Source: JAACPR01 sp964598245
GTDB taxonomy: Bacteria; Patescibacteriota; Minisyncoccia; Phycocordibacterales; JAACPR01
Assembly (NCBI GenBank): GCA_964598245.1
Contig: CAZRAX010000003.1
Location: 1-33,731, forward strand
DNA length: 33,731 nucleotides
Reading direction: 5' to 3'
The notes below the pieces were generated by a model, which saw only the letters and a list, made by a program, of their open reading frames with translations, made no database searches and was not told the origin of the DNA. Of the stretch, positions 8,523-15,551 are shown piece after piece; positions within the stretch are counted from its first letter, which is position 1, and every line of letters begins with the position of its first letter. A program made the position numbers and the translations under genes.

Positions 8523-8529
8523 ACCAATT

Positions 8530-8772
8530 ATGAAATTAGTAAATAAAATTGCTTTCATTCTTCTAATTATTGGAGGTTTGAACTGGGGTCTTTTTGTATT
8601 CGATATGGATTTGGTAGCAATGTTACCAGGACCAATTGATACTATTGTCTATATTCTAGTCGCACTATCAGCCGTTCTAGTTATCTTTTCTGGATATAAA
8701 GGTAAAACTGAATCAGTTTCAGAAACAAGTGACGAGCCAGAACAACCTTCAATGGAGAACCCAACAATGTAA
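8530..8772 (+). CDS. DUF378 family small membrane protein
   Basis: 80 residues with two hydrophobic segments (about 5-27 and 36-58). The motif GGLNWGL at 16-22 is the signature of DUF378 (YuzA-like) proteins. The C-terminal 20 residues are acidic, Ser/Pro-rich and probably unstructured. Function is unknown. It stands alone between two terminator hairpins, so it is probably a single-gene transcript. Confidence 0.85.
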   Translation: MKLVNKIAFILLIIGGLNWGLFVFDMDLVAMLPGPIDTIVYILVALSAVLVIFSGYKGKTESVSETSDEPEQPSMENPTM

Positions 8773-8799
8773 TTTCAAAATAATATTTTGAAGATGAAG

Positions 8800-8827
8800 A
8801 CTGCTCGAAATGAGTAGTTTTTATTTT
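8800..8827 (+). terminator. Rho-independent terminator after the DUF378 gene
   Basis: Stem ACTGCTC (8800-8806) with GAGTAGT (8812-8818), one G-U pair, loop GAAAT, then a T-rich tail TTTTTATTTT. A second inverted repeat, TTCAAAAT / ATTTTGAA, precedes it at about 8773-8791. Confidence 0.65.
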
Positions 8828-9423
8828 GTAATTTTTTTTGCAAATTTCTGACCTCTTTTAAAACACTTTGTTAATATTTTTTTATTTTGATAAGTTTTTA
8901 TGTCGCCACTATAAAAAGAAAGAATCTTTTTATTACCATAGTAAAAGAAAACTGCTCTTAACCAAAAATCAGGATACATAAAAAAAAGAAAAAAATGTGT
9001 CCAATTTGGTGTACCCCCAGAAACTAAGAGAAATATTTTTTGTTTTTTCAGTTTCCCAACTGGTTGTCCAAGAAAATTTTTCTTTTCTAAATCAAGAGCA
9101 ATAAATCTAATTCTGTCTATAAAATTTTTTAATTTAGCAGGAACGGAAAAATTATAAGTTGGTGTTGCAATAATGATTCCATCACTTTCTTTGAATTTGT
9201 TTACTAATTCAGAAAAATCTTTTTCATTTTCCATTGCACCTAGACTGTTTTCATATTGGTAATTTTCAAATTCAATATCATTTAGATAAAATTTTTCAAC
9301 TTCTAGATTATTTTTAGATTTTTCTTTTAAACCTAAAATAAAATAATCCAACATTGTATCAGAATTTCTTTTTTTAGATGGAGAGGCAGAAATAGCTATT
9401 ATTTTATATTTTTTTTCAAACAT
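8821..9423 (-). CDS. NAD(P)H-dependent FMN reductase / flavodoxin-fold oxidoreductase
   Basis: 200 residues. The N-terminal beta strand and loop IIAISASPSKKRNSDTMLD (10-28) is the FMN phosphate-binding loop of the NADPH-dependent FMN reductase family, and PTYNFSVPAKLKNFIDRI is the second family hallmark (PxYN-x-x-x-P-x-x-LKN-x-x-D). Cytosolic; transfers electrons from NAD(P)H through FMN to an unknown acceptor (quinone, azo, nitro or metal). The C-terminus is rich in aromatic residues. It is the second gene of a minus-strand pair; the upstream DUF1295 gene ends 4 bases before its ATG. Confidence 0.82.
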   Translation of the reverse strand: MFEKKYKIIAISASPSKKRNSDTMLDYFILGLKEKSKNNLEVEKFYLNDIEFENYQYENSLGAMENEKDFSELVNKFKESDGIIIATPTYNFSVPAKLKNFIDRIRFIALDLEKKNFLGQPVGKLKKQKIFLLVSGGTPNWTHFFLFFMYPDFWLRAVFFYYGNKKILSFYSGDIKTYQNKKILTKCFKRGQKFAKKITK

Positions 9424-9427
9424 AAAT

Positions 9428-10183
9428 TTATTTCAAAATTATTAAATTAGTTTTTGCTTTATATTTTTGATACTCAGGGTTATCTTTGAATTTTTCATTA
9501 TATTTTTTCTCAAGTAATGGAACACCAGAAACAAACATTAAAATAAAAATGATATAAATTGGACTTATAAGAGCAATTAGAGTCAGTAAATCAGTCTTGT
9601 TAACAATAGTAAACAAATAAATACCAACCCAGACTAAAATTTCTCCAAAATAATTAGGATGTCTTGATCTATTCCATAGCCCAACATTTGTCCAGTGCTC
9701 TTTATTTTCTGGCTTACTTTTGAAGACAAATTTTTGATAGTCAGCAACTGTTTCAATTAATAATCCAATGAACCAGATAGATAATCCTAAAATATGTAAA
9801 TTTGAAAATTCTAGATTGGGAATTGAGAAATAATTAATAGAAGCAAATAGAATGATCCACACACTTAAACCTTGTAGTAGCCAAAATTTTATAAAACGAG
9901 TAAAAGATTCTCTTATTCCATCAAAGCGCCTATCTCTTTTTGTTTTATTAATTCTAATAAACAAATAAACTCCAAGCCTAATTGACCAGATCAAGATCAT
10001 TAAAAGCAAGAGAAGATGAACTATATCTTGGCTTGAATTCCAATAAAGAAAAAATGCTAAAACAAAAAAAGTTAAAGAATAAGAAAGGTCTGTTAATTTG
10101 TCAGTTTTTAAAAAATAAGCTGGTACAAAAACTAACAGATTAAACCCAATTGAAAATATTAAACTTGTTATTATTAAATCCAT
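9428..10183 (-). CDS. DUF1295 (steroid 5-alpha-reductase-like) membrane protein
   Basis: 251 residues, about seven membrane segments. The C-terminal region contains GLWNRSRHPNYFGEILVWVG, with the RHPNY-x-GE motif shared by DUF1295, steroid 5-alpha-reductases and isoprenylcysteine carboxyl methyltransferases, followed by SGVPLLEKKY near 224-233, typical of DUF1295. These enzymes act on lipophilic substrates using NADPH or S-adenosylmethionine; the substrate here is unknown. Pairing with a flavin reductase suggests a membrane redox step, but this is only context. The promoter at 10195-10203 supports ATG 10183. Confidence 0.85.
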   Translation of the reverse strand: MDLIITSLIFSIGFNLLVFVPAYFLKTDKLTDLSYSLTFFVLAFFLYWNSSQDIVHLLLLLMILIWSIRLGVYLFIRINKTKRDRRFDGIRESFTRFIKFWLLQGLSVWIILFASINYFSIPNLEFSNLHILGLSIWFIGLLIETVADYQKFVFKSKPENKEHWTNVGLWNRSRHPNYFGEILVWVGIYLFTIVNKTDLLTLIALISPIYIIFILMFVSGVPLLEKKYNEKFKDNPEYQKYKAKTNLIILK

Positions 10184-10194
10184 AATTTAGCTAG

Positions 10195-10203
10195 ATTTTA
10201 GCA
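10195..10203 (-). promoter_or_regulatory. Extended -10 promoter of the DUF1295/flavin reductase pair
   Basis: Minus-strand TGC-TAAAAT; 11 bases separate it from the ATG at 10183, so the leader should be only about 4 bases. It diverges from the promoter at 10212-10240. Confidence 0.5.
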
Positions 10204-10211
10204 TATAAATA

Positions 10212-10240
10212 TTGTTTTTTAAAGATAATTATATTACAAT
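10212..10240 (+). promoter_or_regulatory. Putative promoter of the HAD-GH130 operon
   Basis: TTGTTT at 10212-10217, 17-base spacer, TACAAT at 10235-10240. The predicted start is near 10247, about 13 bases before the ATG. The -35 match is weak. Confidence 0.35.
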
Positions 10241-10259
10241 TACGTGTAGTTATTAAAAA

Positions 10260-12170
10260 ATGAAAAAGTATAAAATCTATTTTTTTGATGTTGATGGCAC
10301 TCTTGCAAAGAGCAAGGGGATTATTTCACAAGAAATTGCTGAATTATTATCTGAATTATCTCAAAATAATAAAATAGCGATCATATCTGGTGAAACGTTT
10401 GACCAGATTATAAAGCAAGTTATTAATGAACTCCCTGGTAATGCAGTTATCAAGAATTTTATTTTATTACCTACCTCTGGGGCAGCTCTATATATTTGTA
10501 AAAATAATGATTGGCAAGAGATTTATAAAAATACCATTCCAGAATCACGAGTCGTTGATATAGAAAAAAAGATTTACCAATCTTTCAAAAAACATAAAAT
10601 TTCTATCCCTAAAAAAAATTATGGCCCAAGATTAGAGTATCGCGGGTCCCAGATTACATTCTCAGTTCTTGGCCAAGATGCTCCATTTGAAATAAAAAGT
10701 AAATGGGATCCTGATCATAAAAAAAGAAAAAAAATTGTTGATACCCTAGAACATCAAATTCCAAATCTAGATATTAAAATTGGTGGAACTAATTCCATTG
10801 ATATTACCTTAAAAGGAATCGATAAATCTTATGGAATAATTGAATTAACAAATTATTTAAAGGTATCACCAAAAGATTGTGTTTTTATTGGAGATGCTAT
10901 TTTTGTAGGCGGTAATGATTTTGAAGTTTTTGAAACTGGTATTAAAACTATTCCTACTTCTGGTCCTGATGAATCATCTGATATTTTAAGAGCTTTGATT
11001 AAAAATAGTGAATATCAAAAAAGTTTTATTGGAATTATAAAAAGATTTTTGAAAAAAGTGGGTGTTTTTCTAAGAAAATTTTTCTTGATTGATATTTTAT
11101 TTTTCAAGGTAAAAAAAATAGAATTAGAAGATGATGAATTATCTTCACCATATTTGACTCGTTCAAGTAAAAATCCAGTTTTATCTCCAACAAGTTATTC
11201 TTGGGAAGATGAGGGAGTTTTTAATCCAGCTGCTATTTACTTGGGCGGAAGAGTTCATCTTTTGTATCGTGCAATTGGTTCCAATGGAGTTTCAACTATT
11301 GGTTATGCCTCAAGTAAAGATGGGATTCATTTTGACGAAAGACTACCGTACCCTATCTACTATCCCAAATCTGATTTTGAATTAGATAGTAGTGAAAAAG
11401 TTGAGAAAAAATTTAATCCCAATAAATATAGTTCGGGAGGTAGCTGGTCTGGTTGTGAAGATCCAAAAATTTGTCAAATTGGAGATAGAATTTTCTTAAC
11501 CTATGTCGCATTTTCTGGTTGGGATTCTATTAGAATAGCCATGAGTTCTATAACTGTTGATGACTTCTTGAATAAAAGATGGCGGTGGACTATTCCGATT
11601 TTATGTACCAAAAAAGGAGTTATTTCTAAAAGTGGGGGGTTGTTTCCAGAAAAAGTTAATGGTAAGTATGTTTTTTTCCAAAGAATTTTTCCAAATATTT
11701 TAATTGATTATCTTGATGATCTTCATTTTAAAAATAGCAAATTTCCTGAAGGCGAACATGAAATACCACCACAAAAAGAAGGTTGGGATAGTAGAAAAAT
11801 TAGTTTTGGTGCTACACCAATTAAAACCAAATATGGTTGGCTAGTTGTTACTCATGGTGTGGATGATAAAAATGACCATCAATATCATATTGGAGTGATG
11901 CTTCTTGATTTAGATAATCCAGAAAAAATAATTTATCGTTCAAATCAACCAATTTTATCACCAGAATTATGGTATGAAAATGATTGGAAACCCGGAGTTG
12001 TTTATCCATGTGGAGCTGTTAATAAAGATGGAACACTTTTGATTTATTATGGTGGAGGAGATAAATATGTTTGTGTTGCTTCGGCACCATTTGAAGATTT
12101 TTTGGAATCTTTATTAAGAGGAGAAAAACCAAAATTAAAAAAAGACCGTTTAAAATTTAAAAAGCGATAA
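10260..12170 (+). CDS. Fusion: phosphomannomutase-like HAD domain + GH130 mannoside phosphorylase domain
   Basis: 636 residues. Residues 1-250 are a HAD type IIB domain with DVDGT (Asp10, Asp12), a cap containing LEYRGSQITFSVLGQ (Arg128), IGGTNSIDIT, and the acidic motif GD-AIFV-GGND (Asp212, 217-220); the order and spacing match eukaryotic-type phosphomannomutase (FGDKT-x-x-GGND). One substrate Arg of PMM (GR) is Gln139 here. A basic, hydrophobic linker at about 250-285 follows. Residues 295-636 are GH130: SKNPVLSP, VFNPAA, LYRAIG, CEDPK (Asp401, presumed proton donor), FPEKVNGKYVFFQR, GATPIKTKYGWL, YPCGA, YYGGGDKYV. GH130 enzymes release mannose-1-phosphate, the substrate of the mutase, so a coupled enzyme is plausible. 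The HAD half could instead be a phosphatase. Confidence 0.85.
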   Translation: MKKYKIYFFDVDGTLAKSKGIISQEIAELLSELSQNNKIAIISGETFDQIIKQVINELPGNAVIKNFILLPTSGAALYICKNNDWQEIYKNTIPESRVVDIEKKIYQSFKKHKISIPKKNYGPRLEYRGSQITFSVLGQDAPFEIKSKWDPDHKKRKKIVDTLEHQIPNLDIKIGGTNSIDITLKGIDKSYGIIELTNYLKVSPKDCVFIGDAIFVGGNDFEVFETGIKTIPTSGPDESSDILRALIKNSEYQKSFIGIIKRFLKKVGVFLRKFFLIDILFFKVKKIELEDDELSSPYLTRSSKNPVLSPTSYSWEDEGVFNPAAIYLGGRVHLLYRAIGSNGVSTIGYASSKDGIHFDERLPYPIYYPKSDFELDSSEKVEKKFNPNKYSSGGSWSGCEDPKICQIGDRIFLTYVAFSGWDSIRIAMSSITVDDFLNKRWRWTIPILCTKKGVISKSGGLFPEKVNGKYVFFQRIFPNILIDYLDDLHFKNSKFPEGEHEIPPQKEGWDSRKISFGATPIKTKYGWLVVTHGVDDKNDHQYHIGVMLLDLDNPEKIIYRSNQPILSPELWYENDWKPGVVYPCGAVNKDGTLLIYYGGGDKYVCVASAPFEDFLESLLRGEKPKLKKDRLKFKKR

Positions 12171-12181
12171 TATAAAAAAAT

Positions 12182-14089
12182 ATGTTTAATGTTAATCAAA
12201 GTAAAAACAATCCTTTACTTCATCCTTACAAACGAAATAATTGGGAAGAAGTTTCTGCCTGTAATGGGTGCCCAATAAAATATCGAAATAAAATATATCT
12301 TTTATATCGAGCCATTGCTAATCCCGATCAAGTTAAGTCTCCAAAGTTGTTTGAATCAACTATTGGAATTGCTAAACAAAAAGGAAAGAATAAGTTTAAT
12401 GATAGAAAACAATTCATCATTCCGGAAAATGATTGGGAATATTACGGTTGTGAAGATCCTCGAATTACAAAAATTGATAAAAAATTCTATACTTTTTATA
12501 CTGCTCTATCAAGTGATAATTTAGGTCCTGATTCTATCAAAGTAGCTGTTGCTATTAGTGATGATTTAAAAAAAGTTAAAGAAAAACACTTAGTTACACC
12601 TTTTAATGCCAAAGCCATGTCACTTTTTCCAGAAAAAATTAATGGCAAATATACTGTAATTTTAACTGCTAATACTGATCAGCCACCTGCTAAAATTGCT
12701 ATTGCTCAATTTAATGAAATAAAAGATCTTTGGAATCATAAAAAATGGATGAAATGGTATGAAAATTTAGATAAAAATAGTATTAATTTAAATAGAAGTG
12801 AAAATGATTTAACGGAGGTTGGTGCACCACCAGTTAAAACCAAAGATGGTTGGTTATTGATTTATTCTCATATTCAAAATTATTTTTCTGAAGGGGAAAG
12901 AATTTTTGGTATAGAGGCTGTTTTATTAGATTTAAAAAATCCTAAAAAAATTATTGGTAGAACTAGATTCCCAATTATTATTGCTGATCAAATTTATACT
13001 AAATATGGTTTTGTCTCGGATGTTTCTTTTCCAACTGGGGCAATTATTAATGGTAAAAAATTAGATATTTATTATGGTGCTGCTGATACAACAACTTGTA
13101 TGGCAAGTTTAAATCTTGATTTGTTACTAAGAGAACTTAAAGAAGAAACAAAGGGGAATCTTTTTATTCGAGGCTCTAAAAATCCAATTTTAAAACCACA
13201 GAAGAAAAATGATTGGGAAAATAAAAATGTTTTTAATCCTGCAGCTATTGATATTAATAAAAAAATTAGGATTCTATATCGAGCACAGTCTGACAATGGA
13301 ACTTCTGTCGTTGGTTATGCCGAAAGTAAGGATGGACTAAATATTGATTACCGCCACCCCAAACCGTGTTATTATCCAAGACTTGATTTTGAACAAAAAA
13401 AAGCTGGACCAAATTCTTTTTCCGGTTGTGAAGATCCGAGGTTATCTATGATTGATGATAGAATTTATATGTGTTACACGGCTTATAATGGTATAGAATC
13501 ACCCAAGATTGCTATTTCTGACATTGCTAAAAAGGACTTGGACAAAAGAGATTTTAATTGGTCAGAGCCAGTTGTTATTTCACCAAGTGGTTACGATGAT
13601 AAAGATGCTTGTCTGTTACCAAAAAAATTAAAAAAAGGATATTTTTTAATTCATCGAATCGACTCTCATGTTACAGGTGATTATGTTAATGATTTAAATT
13701 TTACCAAAAATGAAATAGATACATCAATGGAAATATTAGAACCAAGAAAAGGTATGTGGGATGGTTTGAAGGTTGGATTATCTAGCACTCCACATTTGAC
13801 TAAATACGGATGGTTAATGTTTTATCATGGTGTATCTAAAGACAAATACTACCGTCTTGGTGCTGCACTTTTAGACAAAGATGATCCGACAATAGTTTTA
13901 GGGAGGTCAGCATTACCAATATTTGAACCAGAAGAATGGTATGAAAAAGAGGGCGATGTTCCCAATGTCGTTTTCCCTTGCGGATCTGTTATTAGAGGAA
14001 ACAGGGTTCTAATTTATTATGGTGGTGCCGATAGGTATGTTGGTGTTGCAGAAGCAAAACTGGATCAATTAATCAAAGGTCTTTTATAA
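12182..14089 (+). CDS. Tandem GH130-GH130 protein (mannoside phosphorylase / mannosyltransferase family)
   Basis: 635 residues forming two complete five-bladed-propeller GH130 units. Unit 1 (about 1-320): SKNNPLLHP, LYRAIA, CEDPR (Asp92), FPEKINGKYTV, GAPPVKTKDGWL, YYGAAD. Unit 2 (about 328-635): SKNPILKP, VFNPAA, LYRAQS, CEDPR (Asp418), GLSSTPHLTKYGWL, FPCGSV, YYGGAD. Unit 1 has ACNGCP where unit 2 and the neighbouring protein have VFNPAA, so the two halves probably differ in specificity or one is regulatory. No signal peptide, so cytosolic. It starts 11 bases after the HAD-GH130 fusion and is surely co-transcribed. Family reactions: phosphorolysis or synthesis of beta-1,4- or beta-1,2-mannosides. 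The substrate cannot be fixed by eye. Confidence 0.88.
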   Translation: MFNVNQSKNNPLLHPYKRNNWEEVSACNGCPIKYRNKIYLLYRAIANPDQVKSPKLFESTIGIAKQKGKNKFNDRKQFIIPENDWEYYGCEDPRITKIDKKFYTFYTALSSDNLGPDSIKVAVAISDDLKKVKEKHLVTPFNAKAMSLFPEKINGKYTVILTANTDQPPAKIAIAQFNEIKDLWNHKKWMKWYENLDKNSINLNRSENDLTEVGAPPVKTKDGWLLIYSHIQNYFSEGERIFGIEAVLLDLKNPKKIIGRTRFPIIIADQIYTKYGFVSDVSFPTGAIINGKKLDIYYGAADTTTCMASLNLDLLLRELKEETKGNLFIRGSKNPILKPQKKNDWENKNVFNPAAIDINKKIRILYRAQSDNGTSVVGYAESKDGLNIDYRHPKPCYYPRLDFEQKKAGPNSFSGCEDPRLSMIDDRIYMCYTAYNGIESPKIAISDIAKKDLDKRDFNWSEPVVISPSGYDDKDACLLPKKLKKGYFLIHRIDSHVTGDYVNDLNFTKNEIDTSMEILEPRKGMWDGLKVGLSSTPHLTKYGWLMFYHGVSKDKYYRLGAALLDKDDPTIVLGRSALPIFEPEEWYEKEGDVPNVVFPCGSVIRGNRVLIYYGGADRYVGVAEAKLDQLIKGLL

Positions 14090-14093
14090 AAAC

Positions 14094-14987
14094 TTAATCA
14101 AATAAATCAACTATGTATTTATCAATTTCTCTTTGTGATAAATCGTAGAAATGTTTATTATCATCACGTAGATCATCTGCTAATTTTTCTCCAACGAATC
14201 TCCAATGCCAAGGTTCGAATTGATAGTATTGATTATTTTCTGGATAAGATAGTGTAAAACCATATTTATGAGCATTATCTAATAACCATTTGTATTCTTG
14301 TGTTTGGGCAAATCCAGAATATGTATTAGCAACTTGTGAATTTGTGAAATCAACAGTTGTTCCTAATTGATGTTCAGAATATCCTTGGTCAGCAGAGAAT
14401 TGATTAGCACCAGAACCATAAGTAACTGTGTAGGCACCTTTTAATTGAGCCTGTTCTCCAAAAGATCGAAAAGCAGAGATAATTTTTAAGTCCAAGTCGT
14501 CGTCTTCTGCTTCTTCTAGCAAATCTTTTAAATATGGCCAAACTTCAGAATGAATTTCGTACTTTCTATTTTGATCCCATGTATATTTACTAGAAATTAC
14601 TTTCAAATCTGTCGGTACATAATGTTCATTTAAGAAAAATACTTTTGAATATTTTTGAAGTAATTCTGGGTCAGTCTTTGTGATTTTTTCTAATTCGTCA
14701 ACATTATCATTAACTTTATCAAATTGTCTTTCTAGGTCTTCTGATTTTTCTCTGGCTTCTTTCAGCGCTTCTTCAAGAGTTGTATTCTTTTCTTCATTTG
14801 ATAACAAAATAGTTTCAATGTCATTTACTTTTTGGTTTGTCTGGTTAAGCATTTCTTCAAAAGTTATTTTTGTTTGATTTATTTTTTGATTTGCTTGATT
14901 TTGTACATAGAAAATAGCTAACACGATTAAAATAACTATAACTAGACCAGATATTATTAATTGACTTACTTTTGATATTTTTTTCAT
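14094..14987 (-). CDS. VanY-type D-alanyl-D-alanine carboxypeptidase (M15B), membrane-anchored
   Basis: 297 residues. Short cytoplasmic N-terminus, one membrane anchor at about 9-28, a predicted coiled coil at about 32-102, and an M15B peptidase domain at about 115-280. Zinc ligands His206 and Asp213 in SEHQLGTTVD and His261 in EPWHWRF are present, with catalytic Glu258; Arg174 in SAFRSF is the usual substrate-binding Arg. It should trim the terminal D-Ala of peptidoglycan stem peptides on the outer face of the membrane. It converges with the tandem GH130 gene (4 bases apart) and diverges from the RimB/RimK genes. No vancomycin-resistance genes are nearby, so a housekeeping wall role is likelier than resistance. 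Confidence 0.9.
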   Translation of the reverse strand: MKKISKVSQLIISGLVIVILIVLAIFYVQNQANQKINQTKITFEEMLNQTNQKVNDIETILLSNEEKNTTLEEALKEAREKSEDLERQFDKVNDNVDELEKITKTDPELLQKYSKVFFLNEHYVPTDLKVISSKYTWDQNRKYEIHSEVWPYLKDLLEEAEDDDLDLKIISAFRSFGEQAQLKGAYTVTYGSGANQFSADQGYSEHQLGTTVDFTNSQVANTYSGFAQTQEYKWLLDNAHKYGFTLSYPENNQYYQFEPWHWRFVGEKLADDLRDDNKHFYDLSQREIDKYIVDLFD

Positions 14988-14998
14988 AATTAAGGGTT

Positions 14999-15007
14999 AT
15001 TTTAACA
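14999..15007 (-). promoter_or_regulatory. Extended -10 promoter of the carboxypeptidase gene
   Basis: Minus-strand TGT-TAAAAT, 11 bases before ATG 14987, predicting a leader of about 4 bases. Confidence 0.5.
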
Positions 15008-15041
15008 AATTTTTTATAAAAATACACACTTTTTTATTTTC

Positions 15042-15050
15042 TGCTATGAT
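15042..15050 (+). promoter_or_regulatory. Extended -10 promoter of the RimB-like gene, leaderless
   Basis: TGC-TATGAT, then 6 bases, then ATG 15057. The transcript is predicted to begin at the start codon. Confidence 0.6.
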
Positions 15051-15056
15051 AATACT

Positions 15057-15485
15057 ATGTCAAGAATAGAAGATAAAATAATTATTGGACGTTTAGAAAA
15101 GGTTAATATACCAGAATTAGAACTTCAAAATGTTATTGCAAAAATCGATACTGGGGCTTATCGAGGTTCTATTCACGCTACTGAAATCAGAGAAATTGAA
15201 AAAAAAGGTAAAAAATATGTTGAATTCAAGATTTTAGATTCAGATCATCCTGAATATTCTGATAAGGTTTATTCTTTTTCAAATTATAAAATAAAAAAAT
15301 TCCGTAACAGTGGTACTGATCCTCATGAAAGATATGTTATTTTTGTAACTTTAGAAATTTCTGATCAAAAATTACCAATAGAAATAAGTCTTTCCAATCG
15401 AGCAGATTTAAGATACCCCATATTGATTGGCCGCCGATTTCTTAAGGAAAAATTTCTAATTGATGCTTCTAAAAAAAATATATAG
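15057..15485 (+). CDS. RimB-like retropepsin-fold aspartic protease (PF05618)
   Basis: 142 residues, cytosolic. The opening IIGRLEKVNIPELELQ, the active-site DTG at 31-33 in AKIDTGAYRGSIHA, and RYPILIGRRFL near the C-terminus are the features of the PF05618 family (older name: ATP-dependent zinc protease), which is retropepsin-like. In Pseudomonas the homologue RimB removes or edits poly-glutamate added by RimK. RimK is encoded 66 bases downstream with its own promoter-like box, which supports the pairing; the third partner RimA is not seen. Substrate (ribosomal protein S6 or another protein) is inferred from the family only. Confidence 0.85.
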   Translation: MSRIEDKIIIGRLEKVNIPELELQNVIAKIDTGAYRGSIHATEIREIEKKGKKYVEFKILDSDHPEYSDKVYSFSNYKIKKFRNSGTDPHERYVIFVTLEISDQKLPIEISLSNRADLRYPILIGRRFLKEKFLIDASKKNI

Positions 15486-15503
15486 ATTATAAAATAACTT
15501 GTA

Positions 15504-15531
15504 TAGACTAAATAAAAATTAGATGTATAAT
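15504..15531 (+). promoter_or_regulatory. Promoter of rimK
   Basis: TAGACT at 15504-15509, 16-base spacer, perfect TATAAT at 15526-15531. The predicted start is near 15538, leaving a leader of about 14 bases without a Shine-Dalgarno sequence. Confidence 0.45.
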
Positions 15532-15551
15532 ATCCTAATTAAAATATTAAT

